Source: Acidaminococcus sp. CAG:917 (GTDB lineage: Bacteria; Bacillota; Clostridia; Christensenellales; CAG-917). Taken from it: a stretch of DNA of 28,483 nt. The position numbers were made by a program, and so were the translations under genes. The stretch covers positions 14,566 to 43,048 of the forward strand of contig FR901007.1 in assembly GCA_000437555.1 (NCBI GenBank), read 5' to 3'. The notes below the pieces were generated by a model. The model did not search any database, was not told where the DNA came from, and saw only the letters and a program-made list of their open reading frames with translations. The number at the start of each line of letters is the position of its first letter. The first letter of the stretch is position 1. Shown piece after piece: positions 16,718 through 23,877 of the stretch.

Positions 16718-17737
16718 TTAATTGTCGGATATATCGTCACTTGCGACTTTTTCTTTTGTCTTTTTTAGTTTAAAGAAAAATCTTCCGTTTTCGTCCCTTT
16801 CGATATATTGCTCGGCTTTCTGAACTGCGCTGTCTTTTAACTCTGCCGCCTTTTCTTTCGCCTTTAATGTCTTATTTTTAAGCGAAGCAAAAATACCCGC
16901 CTTTTCGTCCTTTCCTCTGCCGCTGTCCGTATGTATAGGCTTAGCATTTTCAATGACGTTGACCTCTCCCGCAGGCAGTGCCGCTCCTTCCGTTACGTCG
17001 CTGCGAAAAGACTCAATCGGCTTTTGCTCTTTTTCCTTTTGCCTTAAAAGTTTACGCTCTGCCCTTTGCGCTTTCTTTTGTGCTTTAAGTTTTTTGCGTG
17101 TCTCCCTTTTCTTGACGTAGTTGACAACCTGAGTAAGCGTCGGACTTTCGTTTATCTTTTCCTCAATCGCTTCCTTTGCCGCCTGTGCGCCGAGTTTGGC
17201 AAGCTTGGGTATGAGGTTGGAAAGTATTAAAACGACAATCTTAAAAACAATAGAAAGCACGGCAAATACAAGCGTGGCAATCGTAATTATCCAAGACAAT
17301 ATCTTCTCCGCCTCACTTCCGGAAAAACTGTAAAGCAAAACCGTTATGGTGAGGGCGCAATAGACGATGTTTAATATCCCTTTGAATACAGCGATTCCCG
17401 TCTTATAAGTCTTTAAAAGCATTCGCTTTTTCTTTTTTCCTTCAGAGGCAAATATCAAAAGAGCGATAAACACAAGTATGTATGCGCCCAAAATTCCGAA
17501 CGCTACGTATCTGTATGTAGGCTCACCGAATTTACCGAAAACGGAGTATATCAAAAACCCCGTGCTGATAATCATGGAAATTATCGTCCAGGCAAGCGAA
17601 AACTTCTGCAAAAGCGCGATTTTATCTTTAAGCTCCTGCATAGCCGTTTTCTTTGGCGACGTATCCTCTTTGAAATCGCCGTCTGTCTCGGCAGGCGTCT
17701 TGACTTCTTTTTCAAGCAATTTTGTATCTTTTTCCAT
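16718..17737 (-). CDS. Uncharacterised four-helix membrane protein with long charged tails
   Basis: I do not recognise this 339-residue protein. The first 45 residues are highly charged (Lys/Glu/Asp). Four hydrophobic segments follow at about 46-68, 75-97, 113-139 and 146-173. The remaining 165 residues are again very rich in Lys, Glu, Arg and Ala with probable coiled-coil stretches (about 205-235 and 285-310), and the protein ends in a hydrophilic Asp/Ser tail. Both tails are probably cytoplasmic. The upstream gene diverges and the downstream dapF cluster is separated by a terminator, so it is likely transcribed alone. The ribosome binding site (GAAG) is weak. The composition suggests a scaffold or envelope-associated role, but this is only a guess. 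Confidence 0.75.
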   Translation of the reverse strand: MEKDTKLLEKEVKTPAETDGDFKEDTSPKKTAMQELKDKIALLQKFSLAWTIISMIISTGFLIYSVFGKFGEPTYRYVAFGILGAYILVFIALLIFASEGKKKKRMLLKTYKTGIAVFKGILNIVYCALTITVLLYSFSGSEAEKILSWIITIATLVFAVLSIVFKIVVLILSNLIPKLAKLGAQAAKEAIEEKINESPTLTQVVNYVKKRETRKKLKAQKKAQRAERKLLRQKEKEQKPIESFRSDVTEGAALPAGEVNVIENAKPIHTDSGRGKDEKAGIFASLKNKTLKAKEKAAELKDSAVQKAEQYIERDENGRFFFKLKKTKEKVASDDISDN

Positions 17738-18053
17738 AACTTCATTTTAAAGCAAATCGACAAAAAATGCAACCCTAACAAAAAAGGTAAATCTTAACAA
17801 ATAAAACAAGCCCGTGCCACAGCGCTTATTTTTAAACCGCCGCCATATACAACTGTTGCAAAAGCGGCCGCCCTGTTTTGCATTGAGAGCTTTATCCGTA
17901 AATCGTATAGCGGCAATTTGGCCGACGGTTTTTTAAGCGTTATATGCCGCCATTTTCCTTCGTTTGCCACCGACCGTTATATCTCTTTACCTTTTTTGGC
18001 AGTATTAAATTGCTAAATAGTCTCGGAAGGCTTCAAATCTTGCCCGCATTAGT
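17738..18053. other. Gene-free divergent spacer with a faint inverted repeat
   Basis: This stretch separates two diverging genes. An imperfect inverted repeat can be read between about 17820-17850 (GCGCTTATTTTTAAACCGCC) and about 17925-17950 (the reverse complement of AACGCTTAAAAAACCGTCGG). It might be a decayed small mobile repeat, but the match is too loose to name. No open frame with a ribosome binding site was found. Confidence 0.25.
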
Positions 18054-18082
18054 TTGACCGTAAACGGACAAGCAGTTATAAT
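18054..18082 (+). promoter_or_regulatory. Sigma-A promoter of the TIM-barrel-like secreted protein gene
   Basis: TTGACC (18054-18059) and TATAAT (18077-18082) are exactly 17 bp apart, giving a start near 18089 and a leader of about 18 nt. Confidence 0.78.
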
Positions 18083-18106
18083 AATCAAAAAAACAACGGA
18101 CTTTTT

Positions 18107-18958
18107 ATGAAAAAAGCTATCATTATCATCACCGCTGTAGCAGTATTAATTGCATTAGCACTCGGCTTGGGGCTTGGACTTACACTGAATAAAGGCGAAA
18201 CCGCCCCCGACGCAAAACAAACGCTCGGCGTATGGTGGTGGGACAATCGATTGGACGACACCTATCTCGACTTCGCCGCCTCTCAAGGAGTGACGGAGAT
18301 ATATTATTATGCCTCGTCATTTAGCGAGCGCATTTCCGACTTCATCGGCAGGGCGAATAAGAAAAACATTAAGGTATATTGGCTGACGGGCAAATACGAA
18401 TGGATAGAAAATCCGGCTCCTCTATACGAGCTTATATCCGAATACGAAACCTTTCAAAGCACGTCGGGCTACAACCGCTTTAGCGGAATACATTTCGACA
18501 TCGAACCGCACCAGCACCCCGACTTTGAAACTAAAAGGACTCAGCTTATTTCGTCTTTTGTCTCACTTGTCAAAACGCTTGCCGAAACCTATCCCGAATT
18601 TCACATTTCATACGACCTTCCCTTTTGGCTTGAAGACGAAATAGCGGTAGGTAACGTCACAAAGCCCGCTTTTCAATTCATAATGGATTACGCCTCGTCC
18701 GTCACGCTTATGAGCTACCGCGACAGCGCCGACGGCGTCTTGTCCGTCTCGGAAGAAGAAATTGAATACGCCAAAAAAACAGGCAAAACCTTAAACCTCG
18801 GCGTGGAAACGGGCGAAAACTCAGACGATATAGTAACTTTCTTTGAAGAAGGCTCGGCATATATGACCGCCCAACTCAAACTCGTCCGCGCCGCCATCCC
18901 CTCCTCCTTCGGCATCGCCGTCCACCACGTCAAATCCTGGGAAGAGTTAAAAAAGTGA
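18107..18958 (+). CDS. Secreted or membrane-anchored TIM-barrel, glycoside-hydrolase-like protein
   Basis: The 283-residue product starts with a basic MKK and a hydrophobic segment (about residues 4-27) that serves as a signal or anchor; there is no lipobox. The rest alternates predicted strands and helices as in a TIM barrel. GVWWWDNR (41-48) opens strand 1, YWLTGKY (91-97) and HFDIEPH (129-135) are later strand ends, and HISYDLPFW (166-174), VTLMSYRD (199-206) and LGVETGE (231-237) follow. The acidic residues at strand ends (Asp131, Glu133, Asp170, Glu234) resemble active sites of GH18-like and related retaining hydrolases, so it may act on an extracellular glycan. I cannot assign the exact family. 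It is alone in its orientation, with its own promoter, and has only a poor ribosome binding site. Confidence 0.7.
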   Translation: MKKAIIIITAVAVLIALALGLGLGLTLNKGETAPDAKQTLGVWWWDNRLDDTYLDFAASQGVTEIYYYASSFSERISDFIGRANKKNIKVYWLTGKYEWIENPAPLYELISEYETFQSTSGYNRFSGIHFDIEPHQHPDFETKRTQLISSFVSLVKTLAETYPEFHISYDLPFWLEDEIAVGNVTKPAFQFIMDYASSVTLMSYRDSADGVLSVSEEEIEYAKKTGKTLNLGVETGENSDDIVTFFEEGSAYMTAQLKLVRAAIPSSFGIAVHHVKSWEELKK

Positions 18959-19061
18959 TTAGGTTGCTTACTCCAAAATAAAACAAACACTTAATGCCAT
19001 ATGCTCTTTAACTATAAATTGCAAACAAAAGTTGTGGCTATGAATTTTTTAAACTATTATA

Positions 19062-19274
19062 TCAAATATTCCTTATCGTATCTCTACCAACTAATTCATC
19101 AAGCGAAATTTCAAAAATATCGGCAAGTTTACAAAGCGTGAAAATATCAGGCGTGCTGTATCCGTTTTCATAGTTTGAAATCAAACTTTTTTTTGCACAC
19201 AGTTTTTCGGCAAGTTGCCCTTGTGTCATATTTAATTGCTTTCGATAAAATCGAATATTCTCTTGAATTTTCAT
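19062..19274 (-). CDS. Small XRE-family helix-turn-helix regulator
   Basis: The 70-residue protein is almost entirely a Cro/CI-type HTH_3 domain: IRFYRKQLNMTQGQLAEKL, then a recognition helix around KKSLISNYENG, then IFTLCKLADIFEISLDELVG. The start at 19274 (MKIQENI) is chosen because the domain begins there; a longer in-frame extension to 19508 runs through the intergenic operators and the divergent gene and is spurious. The leader has a weak ribosome binding site. Two palindromes in the divergent intergenic region are the obvious binding sites, so it probably represses the lipoprotein gene and itself. Confidence 0.88.
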   Translation of the reverse strand: MKIQENIRFYRKQLNMTQGQLAEKLCAKKSLISNYENGYSTPDIFTLCKLADIFEISLDELVGRDTIRNI

Positions 19275-19296
19275 ACTATTATTTCTTGCTTTTATA

Positions 19297-19325
19297 TTGA
19301 CAATTATACAAGTTGCTTGTACAAT
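19297..19325 (+). promoter_or_regulatory. Sigma-A promoter of the lipoprotein gene
   Basis: A perfect TTGACA (19297-19302) and TACAAT (19320-19325) are 17 bp apart. On the opposite strand a TATAAT (19303-19308) overlaps this spacer and may be the -10 box of the regulator gene. Confidence 0.78.
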
Positions 19326-19351
19326 AATCATAAAGTACAAGTTACTTGTAC
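19307..19351. promoter_or_regulatory. Two palindromic operators of the XRE regulator
   Basis: Operator 1 (19307-19321), TACAAGTTGCTTGTA, fills the -35/-10 spacer of the lipoprotein promoter. Operator 2 (19335-19351), GTACAAGTTACTTGTAC, has perfect 8-bp arms and covers the start-site region. The shared half-site is TACAAGT and the centres are 29 bp apart. Placement predicts repression. Confidence 0.75.
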
Positions 19352-19380
19352 TCATACGCTGAAATAAAAAGGAGAAATAT

Positions 19381-19815
19381 ATGGAACACATTAATCTTTT
19401 CGAACAAAATAAAAAACGCAAAATCGGATATATATTGCTAACGATACTTATAGCGACTGTTTTTACACTTTTGCCGTTATTGCTTTCAGGCTGCGACTTT
19501 TTAGACATTTTTTCCGAAACGAAAGGGATAGAAGTTAAAGAAGAAAAACTTATAACGTCTTGGGAGGCAATAATAGGTGATAATTTATTTCCTATTCTAA
19601 GGGTTCAAATAAAAAATACTTCGAACTCAACAAAAAAGGTTATTTGCAATGTAAACTTTTATGCAGACGGCGCTTTGCTAAGCAGCGATTCATCAACAAT
19701 AGTTACGCTTGCTCCCGGAGATGTAACTTATATATATGCTCAAAGCAACAAGGGATACAGGGCGTGGTCCACTCATGAATATTCCTATAAAATAACCGGT
19801 TGGACAATAATGTGA
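19381..19815 (+). CDS. Small lipoprotein with a C-terminal beta-sandwich-like domain
   Basis: The 144-residue product has a charged start, a hydrophobic segment (about 16-36) and a lipobox LLSGC with lipidation Cys38. The mature part (VQIKNTSNSTKKV, VNFYADGALLSSD, VTLAPGDVTYI) looks like an immunoglobulin-like FxLYD-type domain found in many secreted Gram-positive proteins. AAAGGAG lies six bases before the ATG. The gene diverges from the XRE regulator, and both regulator palindromes lie on its promoter. Function is unknown; a stress- or community-responsive surface protein would fit the layout. Confidence 0.8.
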   Translation: MEHINLFEQNKKRKIGYILLTILIATVFTLLPLLLSGCDFLDIFSETKGIEVKEEKLITSWEAIIGDNLFPILRVQIKNTSNSTKKVICNVNFYADGALLSSDSSTIVTLAPGDVTYIYAQSNKGYRAWSTHEYSYKITGWTIM

Positions 19816-19830
19816 TTTTCAACAAAAATT

Positions 19831-19861
19831 AAAGTCGTACGTTTTTTTCGTGCGACTTTTA
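19831..19861 (+). terminator. Terminator of the lipoprotein gene
   Basis: An 11-bp stem AAAGTCGTACG/CGTGCGACTTT with one G-U pair and a T7 loop ends in a short T-run, 15 bp after the stop codon. Confidence 0.75.
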
Positions 19862-19948
19862 AGGCGCAAACTTTATTACGGTACGTAGCTTACACCGTTA
19901 TTTATAAAACAGATACTTAAAAAAAATTATTCCCACACTTATATAAAA

Positions 19949-19978
19949 AACCTAAACCTTCCTAGTTTAGGCTTTTGC
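19949..19978 (-). terminator. Terminator facing the defence island
   Basis: The stem CCTAAAC/GTTTAGG is followed on the minus strand by TTTTTTA. It lies 110 bp beyond the small broken gene at 20088-20279 and may end the Shedu transcript. Bases 19,980-20,087 around it are AT-rich with no gene seen. Confidence 0.6.
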
Positions 19979-20087
19979 TTAAAACTGAAAGTGCAAAAAC
20001 GCACACCATATATACAATTTAAATCACCGCAAATTTAATTACCAATTAGATTTACAGCTGTCAGATTATCTTTTATGCGGAAAACAA

Positions 20088-20279
20088 TTAGTCGCAAGTC
20101 GGGGCTAATGCTTTGCCACTGACTTGTTCCGCGTAAACGGCTGGCATTACGTCTGTAGAGATTCGCTTTGACAGCAGTTTTCCTTGTTCCTTATTCGGCG
20201 GCAAATCGGCATAAATGCTTTTGCTTTTATCGTCAAAGTAAATAACGCTTATTCAAAGCGGTAAAGAATTTGCTTTCAT
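20088..20279 (-). pseudogene. Small gene with an in-frame TGA at codon 9
   Basis: The ATG at 20279 has AAAGGAG nine bases upstream. The frame reads MKANSLPL, then TGA (20253-20255), then 54 further codons (beginning ISVIYFDDKSKSIYADLPP and ending GKALAPTCD) to a TAA. Apart from the single TGA the frame is clean and protein-like, so I read this as a 63-codon gene recently inactivated by one base change (TGG to TGA would do it). I do not recognise the product. It lies 52 bp after the Shedu stop, in the same direction. A sequencing or assembly error is possible. Stop-codon reassignment is unlikely because TGA ends dapF in this window. Confidence 0.5.
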
Positions 20280-20331
20280 TTTGCGTTACTCCTTTTTTAC
20301 CCCCCCAAGAGGAAACCCACCCATATAGCCG

Positions 20332-21405
20332 TTAAAACGGCAAGTCATCTACATAATCATTTTCTTCTTTACCCTCGAAAAGATTAAGCATCAGATTTAT
20401 TTTTTCCAGTAATTCATCAAAGCAAAGTATTTCAATAGCTCTTAATTCATTGCGATAGATTTCAAAACACTTCTTTTCTGATTTTGAAAGTTTAGAATAA
20501 TTACCAACAAGCAAAACACATCTAACATTTAGCGCTTCAAAATTACTATCTGTATTTAATTGTAAAGTCGCATATTCTTTATATAATTCATCTTTCTGGA
20601 TTAAAAGTTGAGCGATAGCACCACTCAAATCTTGACTTGCAGAATGAACATCTGCTCTATATGCTGTCGCTTGTGTCAAATTTACAATTGGCGTTTTTAT
20701 TTCTATTAACGAGATATTTTTTGATACTTTATTTTGATAAATAAAATCTGTAAATTTGCCGTGTTTATTATTCAAACTTTTGCCACCCACATAATTGCAG
20801 TCTTTCATAATCATAAAGGGGGCATTGAACATTTGAGATAGTATCCACGCATTATCTTTGAAAAATGGTTGCCAATATTTAACCTCGTCATCGTTTTCTA
20901 AATTCTGTTCTATTTCTTTTTTAACACGTTTTAGATTTTCTACGTTCAAAGCAAAGTTAATGTTGCTTAAATCCGCAGTTGCTAACAACTCTGCTAATGC
21001 ACGTTTGTTTTTTAATATAGACTTTAATTTTTCATAATCTTCATCTTTTCTGACGTACTTAACTTCACCAAATGGCGTTAATTTACCCTCAACCAGTTTA
21101 TACCGTTCAGTCAAATGCTGCCAAAGTTGATATGTTTCTTTACAAGATAAAGCGAGTTCAAAACTTTCTCCCGCTTTGATAGATTTTTTATTTAGACGAA
21201 TTATATCATCAAAACTGCCCGTATTTTTATTTGCAACAGTATAAATAAATTTCCCTTTTAATTTTTTTTCGGGATCTTTTCCATTGTCGATTTGCTGTAA
21301 TTCAAAGCGGACTTGTGTTCTTGTGGTTTCATCTAAAATTACAATAGGGGTCATATCCGCTGTTATATTAGAAGTCGAACTGATTGTAATTTCCTCATTG
21401 TCCAT
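20332..21405 (-). CDS. sduA: Shedu anti-phage nuclease (SduA, DUF4263)
   Basis: The 357-residue protein has the two-part Shedu layout. An N-terminal beta-rich domain of about 100 residues (VRFELQQIDN, LKGKFIYTV, LKAGE-like IKAGESFELALS) is followed by the C-terminal DUF4263 nuclease: WQPFFKDNAWILSQMF, then Asp220 in GKFTDF, then Glu235-x-Lys237 in LIEIKTP, then YRADVHSASQDLSGAIAQLL. Asp and Glu-x-Lys make the PD-(D/E)xK active site. Shedu is a single-gene phage defence that cuts nucleic acid. I chose the ATG at 21405 because GAGGG lies seven bases before it; an upstream in-frame ATG at 21426 is the alternative. It has its own promoter. The C-terminus ends YVDDLPF, resembling the tip of SSB. 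Codon use is AT-rich, unlike the backbone genes. Confidence 0.88.
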   Translation of the reverse strand: MDNEEITISSTSNITADMTPIVILDETTRTQVRFELQQIDNGKDPEKKLKGKFIYTVANKNTGSFDDIIRLNKKSIKAGESFELALSCKETYQLWQHLTERYKLVEGKLTPFGEVKYVRKDEDYEKLKSILKNKRALAELLATADLSNINFALNVENLKRVKKEIEQNLENDDEVKYWQPFFKDNAWILSQMFNAPFMIMKDCNYVGGKSLNNKHGKFTDFIYQNKVSKNISLIEIKTPIVNLTQATAYRADVHSASQDLSGAIAQLLIQKDELYKEYATLQLNTDSNFEALNVRCVLLVGNYSKLSKSEKKCFEIYRNELRAIEILCFDELLEKINLMLNLFEGKEENDYVDDLPF

Positions 21406-21442
21406 TTTTATCCCTCGTATTGCCATTAAAATTCACATAACC

Positions 21443-21471
21443 TTTATAACAGAATTTGGCAAGTAAGTCAA
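21443..21471 (-). promoter_or_regulatory. Sigma-A promoter of the Shedu gene
   Basis: On the minus strand TTGACT (21466-21471) and TATAAA (21443-21448) are 17 bp apart, giving a start near 21436 and a leader of about 30 nt to the ATG at 21405. Confidence 0.75.
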
Positions 21472-21480
21472 TACAAACCC

Positions 21481-21684
21481 TTAAAAAGGCATATCCCCGT
21501 CCTCCGCAATCTCTATGAGCGTAGGCGGCTTTTTTAATTCTCCCGTGAATTTATTTGCGAGAATATCCTTGCTTTTGTCAAAGTTATATACTGCCGTTAT
21601 CCGTTGGCAGAACCTCGCCCACGTTTTTATCTTTGTTTGCCGAATATATAAGCTTTGTTCTTTCAATGATAGATTGACAATAAT
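21481..21684 (-). pseudogene. Probable 5'-truncated gene remnant ending in an SSB-like tip
   Basis: A frame open from 21684 (TTG at 21666 is the only near-plausible start, with no ribosome binding site) encodes about 67 residues: a basic stretch around KIKTWARFCQR, then KFTGELKKPPTLIEI and the end EDGDMPF. The start lacks every usual signal, so I take it as the surviving 3' end of a longer gene. The acidic Asp-x-Met/Leu-Pro-Phe end is typical of SSB, but the rest does not look like an SSB OB-fold to me. Its base composition is closer to the chromosomal backbone than to the Shedu gene beside it, which suggests it predates the island insertion. A real short gene with a weak start remains possible. 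Confidence 0.35.
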
Positions 21685-21843
21685 TTACGCAAAATCATAA
21701 CACTTTGCTTGAGTATAGTGCACCCACACATTTAAAAAAGAAGAAAAAACCGTTCGTAAAAATAAGTTTATAAAACATTATAAGTTTTTTCTCCTCACAC
21801 TTTTCCCGCCTTTCCGCAAAAATCTTTTGTGGAATTATAGGTA

Positions 21844-21876
21844 ACAAAAAAATCGAAGCAAAGAGCTTTGTTTCGA
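21844..21876 (-). terminator. Terminator of the ASCH gene cluster
   Basis: An 11-bp stem TCGAAACAAAG/CTTTGCTTCGA with one G-U pair and a two-base loop (21853-21876) is followed on the minus strand by TTTTTTTGTT. It lies about 80 bp after the ASCH stop and marks the end of the transcript coming from the right. Confidence 0.82.
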
Positions 21877-21955
21877 CATGTTGGTGGCGCGTAGTAATAG
21901 AAAATCGAATATAAATTATTTTATGTATCTTGAAGGAATTAAACTATCGACAGAA

Positions 21956-22357
21956 TCACTTAATAATTTTATTGTTCACTTCCCCTTTAGATAAGTATAA
22001 AAATGATTGCGGAGGCAAATTGACATTAAATTCACTTAATTTTTTGGGAGGATTATATTGTACGACTTCTCCCAATTGGTAAGCGTAAGCGACTTTACAG
22101 CCTTTGAAATACTTTCGATACTTGTCTCTAGATATACCGGCTGATTTCTTAGTTTGTTCCCAAAGTGCAGAAGGTGAGGAAGAAATAACCTTTATAACTT
22201 CGACCTCACCAACTACTCTCATTATGGGAGATGTTGAGTATATTATAATTTTGTCAACGGTTTTATTTGCCAAACGTTTTCTAAATTCGTATTTTTTTGC
22301 CCCAGCCAATATCTTTTCCACATACTCTGGATTTATTGATAACATTATCGACTCCAC
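21956..22357 (-). CDS. ASCH-domain (PUA-like) protein
   Basis: The 133-residue product is a single ASCH domain. The signature is at the start (MLSINPEYVEKILAGAKKYEFRKR split across residues about 5-28), followed by KIIIYSTSP, VVGEVEVIKVI and a C-terminal GEVVQYNPPKKL. ASCH domains share the PUA fold and are predicted to bind RNA or modified nucleotides. The start is a GTG at 22357: a nine-base match to the 16S rRNA tail (GGAGGTGAT, 22362-22370) ends four bases before it. A GTG at 22366 and an ATG at 22345 are also in frame but badly spaced. The gene follows the PIN-GNAT-PUA gene by five bases and ends at a strong terminator, so it is the last gene of the cassette. A role as antitoxin, effector or RNA reader is possible and not decided by sequence. 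Confidence 0.82.
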   Translation of the reverse strand: MESIMLSINPEYVEKILAGAKKYEFRKRLANKTVDKIIIYSTSPIMRVVGEVEVIKVISSSPSALWEQTKKSAGISRDKYRKYFKGCKVAYAYQLGEVVQYNPPKKLSEFNVNLPPQSFLYLSKGEVNNKIIK

Positions 22358-22362
22358 TAAAA

Positions 22363-23877
22363 TCACCTCCAGTATCGATTCAAATCTGTTTTAGCTTCAT
22401 TCATTATCATCTCAAACTGGCTATCTGTTATTCGTGTAAAAGGTCTTGGCCCTTTAGGAATGTCAATTATGTTAGCATCCCATAAAAATTTTAATATAGG
22501 GCGTTTATTAAGACTTGTTACAAATATAAATTTTAATACTATTTGGTTACCTTGATGCTTATCCCAAAACTCCTCTAATTCATTATTTGTAAACACGCTT
22601 CTATTTTGGACATGACTCATATATTCTTCCTTTGATCTGAAATTAGTTATGGCTTCATCAACGATAGCGACAGAAGTCAATACCGCAGTGTGTCCCGCAT
22701 TTCCAGGAACTCCATTTCTATAAAATATCACAATGTCCCCAGGATGAATATTCCTTTCAGGAGCAAATGATATATACACTTTTTGTAAGGCGTAACGATA
22801 AGGCGTTTTAGCTAAGAAATCGTTTTCGTTTTCGTTACGTAAAATAGAATCCGGCAGTAACGACGTATGGTATTTGGGCTGGATTGGCATTATAAACTTC
22901 TGAGTGTCATACCTTAAATTAGGAAAATTTTCCCGAGGAGATAATGCATCACAATACTGCCTCATCTGTTTAGTTAAAACCTTTTCGCCAGTGCTTTTCT
23001 TTACTCCGTGATTTTCAAATCCCCATCGAGAAAGTAGTGTTGCAAGGGTTTCAAGCTCTGGACGATTTTCAAATAGAGTTACATATACTTCATCGACATT
23101 TTGTTCAATTGCATTATCTAAAATTATCTTAATAAACCTCTCGCCAAGTCGAAAACCGGTTGCATCGACTTTAAAAGTGCCAATTTTTAAACGTTTTTTG
23201 GGCGAAAAGCATGGCGATATATCAGAATAATTTTCATCTATGTTTTCTGGCTTCAAGTATAAAAATCCAAGCAATCGGCCACTGTCATCTCGGCAAATAT
23301 AGGCCTCTTCGTCACATTTTCTATTAAACCATATATCAAAGCCGCTATAAGCATTTCTAAGACTATCAAAAAATTCGTTATTTACATCAAGAGAACCGAT
23401 AGGAACTTTTTGTACCGCAAGAGCTTTATACTCAATTAAAGAGGGATTTTCGCTTGTGGCGATTGTTAGAAAAGCATTTATCGAAAGGACTTTATGTCCA
23501 AGCCCTAGCAATCCTCCTTTCTGTCGAAGTCGTTTATCTTCAGTAATAAGCAAATCGACACGTCCTTGATAAACTTCGTTAAGCAAAACGGTATCAACCC
23601 TATCGTTTTCATTTTTATCTATTGTTGCAGCGAGATCGGTTACTTGCTTTGCCATAGGAGCTTGAGTCTTTAATTCCTGATAAGCATCAAGCTTAAGCGT
23701 CATAGCTTCTGCCGGATCGGAATACTTATACTCTGCAATTTCTTTCTTCGTTAAAGGATGAATTAATTTATCATATTTTAATTTATCTAGCCAGCGAAAC
23801 AGGTGGCCAATACTGTAATTGGTCATTTTTTTGTTTTCACGATAAATAATAATATTGGTGTCCAATAGTACTCTCAT
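22363..23877 (-). CDS. Three-domain PIN nuclease - GNAT acetyltransferase - PUA/EVE-like protein
   Basis: This 504-residue protein joins three domains. Residues 1-135 form a PIN ribonuclease domain with the acidic set Asp6 (LLDTN), Glu46, Asp95 (RVDTVLL) and Asp114 (ITEDKRL). Residues about 150-310 look like a GNAT acetyltransferase: GFLYLKP, KIGTFKVDATGFRLGERF as the acetyl-CoA loop region, and LLSRWGFENHG. Residues about 330-500 hold a PUA/EVE/ASCH-like domain around HPGDIVIFYRNG and GHTAVLTSVAIV. PIN domains cut RNA; GNAT toxins acetylate aminoacyl-tRNA or proteins; PUA-like domains bind RNA or modified bases. The start overlaps the kinase stop as ATGA and the ASCH gene follows by five bases, so the three are made together. 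Domain limits are approximate, and the third domain is the least certain. Confidence 0.75.
   Translation of the reverse strand: MRVLLDTNIIIYRENKKMTNYSIGHLFRWLDKLKYDKLIHPLTKKEIAEYKYSDPAEAMTLKLDAYQELKTQAPMAKQVTDLAATIDKNENDRVDTVLLNEVYQGRVDLLITEDKRLRQKGGLLGLGHKVLSINAFLTIATSENPSLIEYKALAVQKVPIGSLDVNNEFFDSLRNAYSGFDIWFNRKCDEEAYICRDDSGRLLGFLYLKPENIDENYSDISPCFSPKKRLKIGTFKVDATGFRLGERFIKIILDNAIEQNVDEVYVTLFENRPELETLATLLSRWGFENHGVKKSTGEKVLTKQMRQYCDALSPRENFPNLRYDTQKFIMPIQPKYHTSLLPDSILRNENENDFLAKTPYRYALQKVYISFAPERNIHPGDIVIFYRNGVPGNAGHTAVLTSVAIVDEAITNFRSKEEYMSHVQNRSVFTNNELEEFWDKHQGNQIVLKFIFVTSLNKRPILKFLWDANIIDIPKGPRPFTRITDSQFEMIMNEAKTDLNRYWR

Noticed and set aside
17730..17780. Promoter-like TTGCAT-17-TAAAAT before the four-helix membrane protein gene
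   Set aside because: The -10 box would be only seven bases from the ATG and leave no leader or ribosome binding site, so I did not list it as a promoter.
19275..19508. N-terminal extension of the XRE regulator
   Set aside because: It would run through both operators and the start of the divergent lipoprotein gene; the HTH domain begins at 19274.
20253..20255. TGA read as selenocysteine or tryptophan
   Set aside because: No selenocysteine machinery or hairpin is visible, and TGA is a normal stop in dapF while TGG encodes Trp throughout.
21878..21994. Short plus-strand frame of 38 codons overlapping the end of the ASCH gene
   Set aside because: It has no ribosome binding site, overlaps the terminator region and the ASCH coding end, and shows no recognisable motif.
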